Source of the DNA: Gloeocapsopsis sp. IPPAS B-1203
GTDB taxonomy: Bacteria; Cyanobacteriota; Cyanobacteriia; Cyanobacteriales; Chroococcidiopsidaceae
Reading direction: 5' to 3'
Length of the DNA stretch: 64,000 bases
Assembly: GCF_002749975.1 (NCBI RefSeq)
Contig: NZ_PEIG01000004.1
Coordinates: 248,001 to 312,000, forward strand
The position numbers were made by a program, and so were the translations under genes. Under the pieces are notes generated by a model that worked only from the letters and a program-made list of their open reading frames with translations, was not told the DNA's origin and searched no databases. Below, one piece after another: positions 18,584 through 27,420 of this stretch (positions within the stretch are counted from its first letter, which is position 1; each line of letters starts with the position of its first letter).

Positions 18584-19993
18584 ATGAATGCATGGCAACA
18601 ATTTACGCTCACTCATGTGCCGTTGCAAGATTGGCGCAGTGGAAGTTACTTACACCGTTCAATAGTAGGAATACTACGTTCTTGGCGACAGAGTAGCTTG
18701 CTGATTCAGTGGGCAGATCAAATCGCAGCAGTGCTTCTCAGTTTGATATTTGTTTTAGCACCTTTTGTCTCAAGCACGCTGATAGGCTTACTTTTAGTGG
18801 CTTGTGGTGGATTTTGGCTATTGGTCACTCTCACAGATATCCGCGATCAAGCGAAGTTGACTTCTGTTCATCTACTCGTGTTGCTCTATTGGGGAATTGC
18901 TACTGTAGCGACAGCAGCGTCACCTGTAAAATCAGCAGCTTTTGTGGGATGGACAAAATTAACGTTGTATTTGTTGATGTTCGCCCTCGCTGCTAGAGTT
19001 TTACGCTCTCCTCGAATTCGTACCTGGATGATTGCTATCTATTTGCACGTAGCACTCCTTGTTAGTGTCTATGGGCTGCGACAATGGTTTTTTGGAGCAA
19101 CTGCGCTAGCAACTTGGGTAGATCCCGAGTCGCCTCTATCGAAAACAACTCGTGTTTATAGTTACTTGGGTAATCCTAATTTACTTGCAGGATATCTTTT
19201 GCCAGCGATCGCATTTAGTGCAATGGCAATTTTTGCGTGGCGCGGCTGGATTCCTAAGGTTCTAGCACTAACCATGCTTTTAGTCAATATGGCGTGCTTA
19301 ATCTTAACTTTTAGTCGTGGTGGCTGGATTGGTTTACTGGCGTTGGTTGTAACGCTGTTGGTATTACTAGTTTATTGGTTGAGTATACAACTACCACCGT
19401 TTTGGCGAATGTGGTCGTTGCCAATTTTGCTGGTTGGCATGTTGAGTGTTTTAATTTTGGCAATATTATTTGTTGAACCAGTACGCGATCGCGTGTTAAG
19501 TATTTTTGCAGGACGAGGTGACAGCAGTAATAACTTCCGCATCAATGTTTGGCTAGCTGTCATTGACATGATTCGCGATCGCCCAATTTTAGGTATTGGT
19601 CCTGGTAATACTGCCTTTAACAGAATTTATCCACTTTATCAGCAACCTAAGTATACTGCTTTGAGCGCTTACTCAGTTCTCTTAGAAATTGCTGTAGAAA
19701 CAGGCTTAATTGGCTTTTTCTGTTTCGTTTGGTTGATTATTGTTATGCTCAGCCAAGGATTGACACAATTACAGAGGTTACGCCAGCACAATCACCGAGA
19801 AGGGTTTTGGTTAATGGCAGCGATCGCAATCGTAGTAGGTATGCTAGCCCACGGCACAGTAGATACTGTTTGGTATCGACCTGAAGTTAGTACGTTATGG
19901 TGGTTGACTGTTGCGTTAATTGCCGGTTATCTCAACGCTTCTGTCTCAGAACCAAATCCAGGCAATTCCACAGTAGCTACGCAACAGTATTAA
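18584..19993 (+). CDS. ictB: IctB-like / O-antigen ligase-family membrane protein
   Basis: A 469-aa polytopic membrane protein with roughly ten hydrophobic segments. It has the Wzy_C/O-antigen-ligase fold: SYLGNPNLLAGYLLPAIAF, LTFSRGGWIGLL, and the large loop with GRGDSSNNFRINVWLA and GIGPGNTAFN. This matches cyanobacterial IctB, first described as a bicarbonate accumulation factor. Its transport role has been questioned, and its homologues are glycan ligases or polymerases. Here I infer only membership in the IctB subgroup. A strong terminator follows. Confidence 0.82.
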   Translation: MNAWQQFTLTHVPLQDWRSGSYLHRSIVGILRSWRQSSLLIQWADQIAAVLLSLIFVLAPFVSSTLIGLLLVACGGFWLLVTLTDIRDQAKLTSVHLLVLLYWGIATVATAASPVKSAAFVGWTKLTLYLLMFALAARVLRSPRIRTWMIAIYLHVALLVSVYGLRQWFFGATALATWVDPESPLSKTTRVYSYLGNPNLLAGYLLPAIAFSAMAIFAWRGWIPKVLALTMLLVNMACLILTFSRGGWIGLLALVVTLLVLLVYWLSIQLPPFWRMWSLPILLVGMLSVLILAILFVEPVRDRVLSIFAGRGDSSNNFRINVWLAVIDMIRDRPILGIGPGNTAFNRIYPLYQQPKYTALSAYSVLLEIAVETGLIGFFCFVWLIIVMLSQGLTQLQRLRQHNHREGFWLMAAIAIVVGMLAHGTVDTVWYRPEVSTLWWLTVALIAGYLNASVSEPNPGNSTVATQQY

Positions 19994-20021
19994 GTCATTC
20001 TGTTCGCGGTAGGTATAAAAC

Positions 20022-20057
20022 AAAGCCTTAAGCTGAAACACTTAAGGCTTTTGATTT
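20022..20057 (+). terminator. Intrinsic terminator after ictB-like gene
   Basis: An 11-bp perfect stem (AAAGCCTTAAG / CTTAAGGCTTT) with an 8-nt loop is followed by TGATTTT, 28 bp after the stop. It may also serve the convergent gene at 20152. Confidence 0.85.
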
Positions 20058-20151
20058 TGCGATAATTTGGTAGACACCAATGCTTATGATCAACGCTTCT
20101 ATGCAAATGGATTTTATTTAAATGCACCCAGATGAAAGGAGAGTAAACAAT

Positions 20152-20472
20152 CTACGGTTCTCGATATGTAGAGGAGGAAGTTGTTCCTGTTGTTCCTACA
20201 GTATCTGGCTCTCGGTAACGTGTAGGTTCCGACTTATTACGACCCAATAAACCAGCTAAACCAATTAAACCAAGTAATCCTAACCAACCCCAATCAAAAC
20301 CATCGTCTGTCTCAGTTGTCGTGGTGGTCGTTGTTGGTGCAGTAGTAGTAGTCCCAGGGGCAGTATCAGTTGTTGTTGCTGACGCAGGAAGCGCAGAAGG
20401 TAATGCTGCTAGGCTTAAACTTAATACACTAGCGCTAAACAATTTGGATAATTGAGAATATTTCATAGCCAC
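20152..20472 (-). CDS. Small exported WGxxGxxG-motif protein
   Basis: 106 aa. An N-terminal signal peptide (cleavage near ALPASA) leads to a Thr-rich linker, then DDGFDWGWLGLLGLIGLAGL, a hydrophobic WGxxGxxG segment followed by Arg/Lys. This is the WGxxGxxG-CTERM-type layout, thought to be a membrane-anchoring or sorting tail, although here a Thr/Glu-rich tail of about 25 residues continues after it. It is probably periplasmic and membrane-anchored. The function is unknown. Confidence 0.75.
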   Translation of the reverse strand: MAMKYSQLSKLFSASVLSLSLAALPSALPASATTTDTAPGTTTTAPTTTTTTTETDDGFDWGWLGLLGLIGLAGLLGRNKSEPTRYREPDTVGTTGTTSSSTYREP

Positions 20473-20627
20473 AAGCTCCTTATCTCATCTCTTCATCCTC
20501 ACCTTAACGATTGAGTACTTGAGTAAAATCACCCTTGAGCTAGAAACCTCGGTTCTCTAAAGTCCTACTGAAGAAATACTTGCATAATATTAAGCTACAT
20601 TAATTTCTATCTCAAGAAGAGATATCC

Positions 20628-21092
20628 TTAATAGTTTTTCATAGCTCTTTGCATATCTCGCTGATCTTGACGGCGCTTTAAACTTTCTCGCTTATCGTGC
20701 AGCTTTTTCCCTTTACCAAGCGCAATACTAACTTTAACTAAGCCTCTTTTTAGATACATTTTTAAAGGTACTAAAGTCAAACCCTGCTGTTCTACTTTTC
20801 CTATCAGCTTGCGAATTTCTTCTTTGTGCAACAACAGCTTGCGTGTCCGGCGAGGTTCGTGATTAAAATACTGTCCGCTACCCGTGTACGGAGATATATT
20901 TACATTTATTAACCACGCTTCGCCATTACGAATCAAAGCGTAGCCATCTTGCAAGTTGACTTTGCCTTCTCGAATAGACTTTACTTCTGTTCCGGTTAGT
21001 TGAATACCTGCCTCATACGTTTCTAGAATTTCGTAGAGAAAACGTGCCTGTCGATTCTCGCTAATAACTTTATAACCGTCGTTGTCACTCAT
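20628..21092 (-). CDS. smpB: SsrA-binding protein SmpB
   Basis: Binds tmRNA and delivers it to stalled ribosomes. Typical sequence features are present: NRQARFLYEILETYEAGI, GTEVKSIREGKVNL and a basic C-terminal tail (GKGKKLHDKRESLKRRQ) that enters the decoding site. 154 aa is a normal length. No tmRNA gene is visible nearby. Confidence 0.95.
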   Translation of the reverse strand: MSDNDGYKVISENRQARFLYEILETYEAGIQLTGTEVKSIREGKVNLQDGYALIRNGEAWLINVNISPYTGSGQYFNHEPRRTRKLLLHKEEIRKLIGKVEQQGLTLVPLKMYLKRGLVKVSIALGKGKKLHDKRESLKRRQDQRDMQRAMKNY

Positions 21093-21687
21093 TGAACACT
21101 TATCTCACTGCCAATGGTAGATAATCCTACCTTTAACTGAAGTTAACATTTTTCTGCCCGTATTGGGCGTATTGCAGTAGGTTAAAGCCACAAACTGCAT
21201 TGCTAGTGCCACTCTTTATACTGTAAGCCAATACAACTTAATAATTAAAAGCTTCTCTACTTTACTTATAAAAGTTTGAATAACATATTAATTCGTAAAA
21301 GTATGAAAGTTTTTTACGTCCAAAAAATGAATTTTTATTACAAGTCAAAACAGTAGGATTTCTTGCCTCTATATTTGGTGATGTAAAAGCTCTTTTACTA
21401 AGTTTCAATTTCTTGAATTTGAGAGTAATACCATTCAACAATCAACCAAAATTTAGTTTCACTTTTAAGCTTATCTTAAATGAATTTTTAGTTTGCATAT
21501 TTGCAAGTTTAATAGATTGCTGCTCAGACGTTTTTAGAAGTAAACTCCGTTACTTGTACGGCTATTGCTTTGTTGCTTAACTAGAAAAATCAACATTGAG
21601 TTGCTGCTTTATTTTCAGTTGAATAAAACAAAAAAAATAATGTCTGTAACTTAGTTTCTATTATTTAATTTTTGCAAGGGAATAACT
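21093..21687. other. 595-bp AT-rich gap, no gene recognised
   Basis: Lies between the divergent smpB and AGE-like genes. It is strongly AT-rich with poly-A/T runs. I see no open frame with good codon content, tRNA, or clear hairpin. It may hold a long leader or regulatory region for the secreted protein gene at 21688. Confidence 0.5.
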
Positions 21688-23208
21688 ATGCTACGTAATT
21701 TTTTACTAAAATCTTCGACTTTTAGCCTTTGTTGCTTGTTTACTGTGTCAAACAGCGTTAGCGCCACACAAGTTATTCTATCCAATCCAGCAGCACAAAC
21801 TACTACAAATACAGTAAAAAATCTGGAAGTATTCAATCCAGGAATTATCAATAACTTACCATCTGGTCAGAGATGGCTACGACATATAAACCAAGAGATT
21901 ATGCCGTTTTGGACAATGCAATCAGCTCTTGGTAATCCTGTTGGTAATTTTCCTACTTTCCGCTGTAATAATGGTTTGCGTTGGAATCCTAGTAATCCTT
22001 GTCCAGAAATTTTAAATGCATCATCGTGGGTAAAAAACGATCTCAATAAAGAATATGTAGTAGCTAAGTCTCGGCAAACATACGTATATGGTGTTGCTTA
22101 TCATCTGACTGGTAATGAAAGAATGCTTCAATTAGCTAGAAATGGAGTAAATTACATCAGAAAAAATGCCTTTGAAAGTAATGGTAGTGTAGTAACTTAT
22201 TGGGAAAACGGTGTTCCTGGTCCTGCGCAAGCTCAAAGAAATACCCAGCACCTAGCATATGCTGGTTTGGGTTTATCATTTTACTATTATTTAACAAGAG
22301 ATGAAGCAGTTTTACAAGATATTATTAAGTTGAAAAATCATATTTTTAATAACTATTATGATGCTGATCTTGGAATGCTTAAATGGAGCAAAACATCTAA
22401 TATCAAAAATCTAACAGCACAACTAGATCAGTTAAATACTTACATGGTTTTGACAATTCCTTTATTGCCAGAACCCCTACAGTCACAATGGAAAGCAGAT
22501 GCCCTACGCATTGTGCAAATTATGAATGATAAGTTTTATAGTTCACAATATAACTTGTACTGGCGAGAAGGCAATGTAGGAGAAAGTTTTCAACAAGTTG
22601 ATTTGGGACACACTTGTAAAGCTTTTTGGTTTATCTACTTAGTAGGAAAACTAACTAACAATACAGGGTTAATGTCTTTTGCTGAAATTCAAGGTCCAAA
22701 AGTTTTAGAAAAAGCTTATGTGAGCAATACAGGTTCCTGGGCAACACTGCTCAATTCAAATGGTTCTGTAAGTACGAATGGTAATAAAATCTCGTGGATG
22801 TACAACGAGATGAATCAAATGACAGCGACATTCAGTTTAAGAAATCCAGCTTTAGCTCAGTATTTAGTCAAAACATATCCATATTGGCTAAAGCATATGG
22901 TGGATTATCAGTATTATGAAACTTATCCTGAAGTTAATGCTGCTGGTGTTAGAGTTCAGTGGCGTCCTAAAATAGATGCCTGGAATCACGGATATCATGC
23001 AACAGAACAAGCCTTAGTTGCTTACATTACAACCCAAGCACTGCAAAATAAGCCAGTGGTGCTTCATTATGCATATAAAGGACAGCCATCTACGGCAACT
23101 ATTCGCCCTTACTTTTATTCAGGAAGAATTCAAAGTCGGCAAATCAGTAATTTGAATACTTTTCCGAATCATAAAAAGCATAAAATTACTTTTGCTAATG
23201 TTCAGTGA
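21688..23208 (+). CDS. Secreted AGE-like (alpha/alpha)-barrel protein
   Basis: 506 aa with a signal peptide (NFLLKSSTFSLCCLFTVSNS, cleavage near VSA/TQ). The body has the alternating helical pattern of the N-acylglucosamine 2-epimerase / six-hairpin glycosidase superfamily: RQTYVYGVAYHLTGNERML, RNTQHLAYAGLGLSFYYY, LDQLNTYM, VDLGHTCKAFW and WNHGYHATEQALV with conserved His/Glu-like positions. An extracytoplasmic sugar-active enzyme or glycan-binding protein is likely. Known AGE epimerases are cytosolic and shorter, so an epimerase role is uncertain. Its AT-rich composition differs somewhat from its neighbours. Confidence 0.65.
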   Translation: MLRNFLLKSSTFSLCCLFTVSNSVSATQVILSNPAAQTTTNTVKNLEVFNPGIINNLPSGQRWLRHINQEIMPFWTMQSALGNPVGNFPTFRCNNGLRWNPSNPCPEILNASSWVKNDLNKEYVVAKSRQTYVYGVAYHLTGNERMLQLARNGVNYIRKNAFESNGSVVTYWENGVPGPAQAQRNTQHLAYAGLGLSFYYYLTRDEAVLQDIIKLKNHIFNNYYDADLGMLKWSKTSNIKNLTAQLDQLNTYMVLTIPLLPEPLQSQWKADALRIVQIMNDKFYSSQYNLYWREGNVGESFQQVDLGHTCKAFWFIYLVGKLTNNTGLMSFAEIQGPKVLEKAYVSNTGSWATLLNSNGSVSTNGNKISWMYNEMNQMTATFSLRNPALAQYLVKTYPYWLKHMVDYQYYETYPEVNAAGVRVQWRPKIDAWNHGYHATEQALVAYITTQALQNKPVVLHYAYKGQPSTATIRPYFYSGRIQSRQISNLNTFPNHKKHKITFANVQ

Positions 23209-23525
23209 TTTTTTCGGATTTAGTGTTGCTAATGAAGTAAATAGGTGAAAATCAACGTAACTTAAGGGCTGTTATTGATCAATAGTCAATGATTAGTGGA
23301 GTCACAATTAGTCATTGGGTAACATAAAGCGTGCGAGCAATCATTACGCTCACATACTTAATGATCTTATTGGTAACATTCATTTTTATTCAAGATGAAT
23401 ACTCAACTTGATGGCAATAAAGAATAGGCTCATGAAGCCGCTGATTAAAAGAAATGCTAATTGTTCAAGGAAAGTGCAAAAATAATTATGTTTGAGCCAA
23501 GTTAAGCTAAGACAAGAGGGACATT
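23209..23525. other. 317-bp gap upstream of ispD, nothing recognised
   Basis: No open frame or clear terminator or promoter was found. A short inverted stretch, TATTGATCAATA, is at about 23273-23284, with repeated TAGTCAATGATTAGT-like sequence after it. Confidence 0.4.
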
Positions 23526-24221
23526 GTGCATTTATTGATTCCAGCAGCTGGAATAGGACGTCGGATGGGTAGCGATCGCAATAAACTGCTGTTATGCTTG
23601 CGATCGCAATCTTTGATTAGCTGGACGCTACTTGCTGCAGAAGCAAGTCACCAAATTAGCTGGGTAGGTATTATTGCACAGCCTTCAGATTGGTCAGATC
23701 TTAAAGAAAATTTAGCAAGTTTATCACTCACGAAACCGATACAACTGATTGTCGGGGGAACTACCCGTCAAGAATCTGTTTACAATGGCTTGCAGGCTCT
23801 TCCAAACGCCGCAAAACAAGTTCTGATTCATGATGGTGCGCGCTGTCTTGCTACGCCAAAATTGCTAGATCGTTGTGCAGAGGAAATTCGTCATTGTTCG
23901 GGTTTAATTGCGGCTGTACCTGTGAAGGACACAATCAAGGTTGTTGATACTGCCAAAATGATTCAAAGTACACCTGACAGGCGTAACCTTTGGGCGGCAC
24001 AAACTCCCCAAGCCTTTGATGTTGAACAACTCAAACAATGTCATGAAGTCGCACGTCGCCAAGGATGGGAAGTGACTGATGACGCTGCTTTGTTTGAAAG
24101 ATGCGGTCTTACAGTCAAAATTGTTGAAGGAGAAGAAACAAATTTAAAGCTGACAACTCCGGTGGATTTAGCGATCGCAGAATTTATTCTGCAACAAAGG
24201 CTACAGAATGTCACAACCTGA
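23526..24221 (+). CDS. ispD: 2-C-methyl-D-erythritol 4-phosphate cytidylyltransferase
   Basis: Third step of the MEP isoprenoid pathway: CTP plus MEP gives CDP-ME. It begins at GTG with MHLLIPAAGIGRRMGSDRNK, the nucleotide-binding Gly-rich loop with its Arg and Lys. Other signatures are GGTTRQESVYNGL, VLIHDGARCL and the C-terminal ETNLKLTTPVDL. 231 aa is a normal length. It overlaps thiL by 14 bp, so the two are translationally coupled. Confidence 0.95.
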   Translation: MHLLIPAAGIGRRMGSDRNKLLLCLRSQSLISWTLLAAEASHQISWVGIIAQPSDWSDLKENLASLSLTKPIQLIVGGTTRQESVYNGLQALPNAAKQVLIHDGARCLATPKLLDRCAEEIRHCSGLIAAVPVKDTIKVVDTAKMIQSTPDRRNLWAAQTPQAFDVEQLKQCHEVARRQGWEVTDDAALFERCGLTVKIVEGEETNLKLTTPVDLAIAEFILQQRLQNVTT

Positions 24222-25239
24222 ATCGACAACCTTAGTCAAAGATATCGGAGAAAAAGGGCTATTAGAGCGCTTACAGCAATTTTGTCCGCCAGAAATCGTC
24301 GGTGATGATGCAGCAGTAGTTACAACTCAACCAGGAAAGTCTTTAGTTGTAACAACAGATATGTTAGTTGATGGAGTTCATTTTAGCGATCGCACGACGA
24401 CTCCTGAAGCAGCTGGGTGGCGTGCTGCTGCTGCGAATTTATCTGACTTAGCTGCCATGGGTGCTTCTCCTTTAGGTCTCACGATTGCTCTAGGGGTTCC
24501 TAACGATACTCCAGTTAACTGGATTGAGCAACTGTACCAAGGAATAACACAATGCCTGCAAAAGTTTGATACTTTCATTCTTGGAGGCGATGTCTGCCGC
24601 TCTCCAGTGATGACAATATCGATTACAGCATTTGGAGAAGTTCATCCTGAACGAATTATCCGTCGTTCTACTGCTCAAGTAGGAGATGCCATAGTTGCAA
24701 CTGGAGTTCACGGTGCTTCTCGCGCTGGATTAGAGTTGTTACTACAGCCAGAAACAAAACAAAGCTTCAGCAACAGTACTCAGCAAAAGTTGATCCAAGC
24801 TCATCAATATCCGCAACCGCGATTGGACGTGCTACCAATTTTGTGGGAAATAATATCTCAATTTCAACTTGAAAGTGCTTCTGAGTGTAAGATACACGTT
24901 GCAGGAATGGACAGCAGTGATGGTTTAGCCGATGCCATAGTACAACTGTGTCAGATGAGCCAAGTTGGAGCAAAACTTGAACGCAGTCAAATTCCTCTAG
25001 CCGACGAACTTAAAGATTGGTCATCACCACAAGCGTTAGAGTGGGCGTTATACGGTGGTGAAGATTTTGAGTTAGTTTTATGCTTGCCTTTGGTTATTGC
25101 TCAAGCACTAGTAGAACGCCTAGGCAACCAAGCAGCAATTATTGGTGAGATTATTGAGGAACCTGTTGTTTATTTAGCTGATCGTGCAGGAAAAACCCCC
25201 GATGAATTGAATCTCAATCGGGGATTTCAACATTTTTAA
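24208..25239 (+). CDS. thiL: Thiamine-monophosphate kinase
   Basis: Phosphorylates thiamine monophosphate to the active diphosphate. It is a PurM/ThiL-fold kinase with GDDAAVV (metal-binding Asp pair), VTTDMLVDGVHF, NLSDLAAMGA, LGGDVCRS, MDSSDGLADA and YGGEDFELV, all in the usual order. 343 aa is slightly long for the family. It starts inside the end of ispD. Confidence 0.95.
   Translation: MSQPESTTLVKDIGEKGLLERLQQFCPPEIVGDDAAVVTTQPGKSLVVTTDMLVDGVHFSDRTTTPEAAGWRAAAANLSDLAAMGASPLGLTIALGVPNDTPVNWIEQLYQGITQCLQKFDTFILGGDVCRSPVMTISITAFGEVHPERIIRRSTAQVGDAIVATGVHGASRAGLELLLQPETKQSFSNSTQQKLIQAHQYPQPRLDVLPILWEIISQFQLESASECKIHVAGMDSSDGLADAIVQLCQMSQVGAKLERSQIPLADELKDWSSPQALEWALYGGEDFELVLCLPLVIAQALVERLGNQAAIIGEIIEEPVVYLADRAGKTPDELNLNRGFQHF
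25197..25236 (+). terminator. Possible terminator overlapping the thiL stop
   Basis: CCCCGAT (25197-25203) pairs with ATCGGGG (25217-25223) inside the last thiL codons, with an A-run before and ATTTCAACATTTTT after. The T-run is displaced by about 8 nt, so it is only a weak call. Confidence 0.35.
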
Positions 25240-25323
25240 GTTTCTTAGGCAAGATAGGTTTCAGGGTTATTTCTGACCTCTGAACCGTAGGTCTGCGCGA
25301 AGCGCGTCCTCTCTAAAATTCAC

Positions 25324-26337
25324 TTAGTTCCACTTCTCAGCGACAAGTTCTGCTAAGTCTAATACACGCTGGCTATAACCCCATTCGTTGTCATACCAAG
25401 CCATGACTTTCACCATGTCACCACCCATGACCAAAGTCAAACTTGCATCAACGATAGAGGAAGCGTCGTGTCCTTGATAATCAGAGGAAACGAGTGGCAA
25501 ATCGCTGTATGCCAAGATACCTTTGAGTGAGTTTTCTGAAGCATCTTGGAGTGCTTGGTTAACTTCTTCTGCAAAGGTTGGATTCTCTACCTGAATGACA
25601 AAATCTACCATTGATACGTTGGGAGTAGGAACGCGTAACGCAACTCCATTGAGCTTACCTTTAAGATCTGGCAAGACAAGCGCAACTGCTTTAGCTGCCC
25701 CAGTCGAAGTGGGGACAATATTCATTGCTGCGGCTCTAGCACGCCGCACATCACGGTGACTCGCATCAAGTAAACGCTGGTCTCCAGTGTAGCTGTGCGT
25801 GGTGGTCATTGTTCCCTTAATAATGCCGAATTTCTCATTGAGAACTTTAGCAATGGGAGCAAGACAGTTGGTAGTACAACTCGCGTTACTAATAATAGTG
25901 TGTTTATTGTGGTCGTAGTCGTGATGATTTACACCAAACACAAATGTACCGTCATCGTTTTTGCCAGGAGCAGTAATCAAGACTTTTTTAGCGCCAGCAT
26001 TTAGATGCTTCGTTGCCCCTTCTCTACTGGTAAAAACACCTGTTGATTCAATAATCAGGTCAATTTCCCATTCTTTCCAGGGCAAGTTTTCTGGATTGCG
26101 ATCTGATGTACATTTAACGGTCTTACCATTAACGATGATCGAATTATCATCAGCACTGATATCAGCATTTTTCAACGTCCCCAGCATGGTGTCATACTTG
26201 AGTAGGTGAGCGTTGGTTCGTGGGTCGGAAGTATCGTTGATAGCGACCAGATCGATGTTGCTATTTTCTCGACCTACCCAGCAGCGCATAAAATTGCGCC
26301 CGATGCGTCCAAAACCGTTGATCGCGACTCTAATCAC
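25324..26337 (-). CDS. gap2: Glyceraldehyde-3-phosphate dehydrogenase, Gap2 type
   Basis: The photosynthetic, chloroplast-like GAPDH that reduces 1,3-bisphosphoglycerate in the Calvin cycle, usually with [20 protein letters not shown] is the Rossmann loop. [20 protein letters not shown] holds the catalytic Cys, and [20 protein letters not shown] follows. 337 aa and this segment match cyanobacterial Gap2 and plant GapA rather than glycolytic Gap1. A promoter-like element lies about 75 bp upstream. Confidence 0.93.
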   Translation of the reverse strand: MIRVAINGFGRIGRNFMRCWVGRENSNIDLVAINDTSDPRTNAHLLKYDTMLGTLKNADISADDNSIIVNGKTVKCTSDRNPENLPWKEWEIDLIIESTGVFTSREGATKHLNAGAKKVLITAPGKNDDGTFVFGVNHHDYDHNKHTIISNASCTTNCLAPIAKVLNEKFGIIKGTMTTTHSYTGDQRLLDASHRDVRRARAAAMNIVPTSTGAAKAVALVLPDLKGKLNGVALRVPTPNVSMVDFVIQVENPTFAEEVNQALQDASENSLKGILAYSDLPLVSSDYQGHDASSIVDASLTLVMGGDMVKVMAWYDNEWGYSQRVLDLAELVAEKWN

Positions 26338-26412
26338 AGCGTCTTGCCCTCTAGTATGTACTAAACAATGATTACCTATTCTTGAAGCAGATCATATCGC
26401 AAAGGGCGTTAC

Positions 26413-26442
26413 ATTATAACCTGCCTACGACAAGACTATGAA
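26413..26442 (-). promoter_or_regulatory. Candidate gap2 promoter
   Basis: Read on the minus strand: -35 TTCATA (26442-26437), 18-bp spacer, -10 TATAAT (26418-26413), then 75 bp to the gap2 ATG. The -10 is perfect and the -35 is four of six. Confidence 0.4.
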
Positions 26443-26464
26443 AAACCTCAGATTTTATCAAAAA

Positions 26465-27112
26465 TCAGTGTGAATAGAGCCTGTGTTTTTCAATGTACAA
26501 CCGCACGGCATCTGGCACCAAATATCGAATCGATAGGCGATCGCGACACAAAGCCCGAATTAAACTTGAGGAAATTCCGACATAAGGTAGATGCAAAATT
26601 TGCCAGTTGATAGATAAGCCTTGCGATGCTAATTTTTGCACAATTTGTTCGCAACGTAGCTGACTATGAGTTGCGATCGCTGTAGACTGCTCTATCTTGA
26701 GCGTTGCCGGAAGTCGGGGTGCAACTAACCATTGGCACTCAATTGCTAGTTCCTGGCGGCGATACCACTGAGGCAAAGTTTCAAAGGCATCTAAACCCAC
26801 AATCCAACACCATTGAGTATTGGGATAAAGTGTTTTGAGGTCAGTAAGCGTCTGAACTGCATAAGATTCTGTACAGTTCACCGTTGCTGGAGCAATCTTA
26901 AACGCCGGATTATCCGCGATCGCCATTTGCGCCATTTGCCAACGATGCTCAAATGCGGTGGCATTTTTGTAATGCGGGTGACGCGTGGGTACCCAAATCA
27001 CTTGTTTAAGATTAGCTTGACTGACGGCTGCTTCAGCAATCAGCAGATGTCCCCAATGTACAGGGTCAAAAGTGCCTCCTAAAATTCCTACTTTATGCCT
27101 TGAGTACTGCAT
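26465..27112 (-). CDS. nadD: Nicotinate-nucleotide adenylyltransferase
   Basis: Transfers AMP from ATP to nicotinate mononucleotide in NAD synthesis. It has the nucleotidyltransferase motif GGTFDPVHWGHLLIA, WVPTRHPHYKN (phosphate and nicotinate contacts), the central WIVGLDAFETLPQWYR and the C-terminal ISSSLIR loop. 215 aa is a normal length. It precedes gap2 on the same strand, but the 127-bp gap with a promoter-like element suggests separate transcription. Confidence 0.92.
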   Translation of the reverse strand: MQYSRHKVGILGGTFDPVHWGHLLIAEAAVSQANLKQVIWVPTRHPHYKNATAFEHRWQMAQMAIADNPAFKIAPATVNCTESYAVQTLTDLKTLYPNTQWCWIVGLDAFETLPQWYRRQELAIECQWLVAPRLPATLKIEQSTAIATHSQLRCEQIVQKLASQGLSINWQILHLPYVGISSSLIRALCRDRLSIRYLVPDAVRLYIEKHRLYSH

Positions 27113-27420
27113 TTCATCGCGGCTAGGGTCAAAGTTTAACGGTTAATATTGCTGATTTTTCCTATTTTAATTTTTACCTTTGGTGATTTTAGTAAATTGC
27201 CAATAATTTAATCAGAGTGCAACTACAGTTATTTACACACAAGAAAAATGGCTAGCTATTTTTTATGAATTGTACTGAATCAAACAGAGTAGCAATAAAG
27301 TTATTCCTTACGGAGAACAAGAAATCTCAAAAAAGAGAGTTCCCGAAAAAAAGAAATTCTTGATATGATATCGCCTAACATTTGTGCAGTATGCTGTGGT
27401 GTGGTGTGGAAGGAGCAAAA
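27113..27420. other. 308-bp gap between divergent nadD and murC
   Basis: No gene was seen. It contains A-rich tracts and a TATGAT box at 27364-27369 that could be the murC -10, without a convincing -35. The murC ribosome site AAGGAG lies at its end. Confidence 0.4.
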
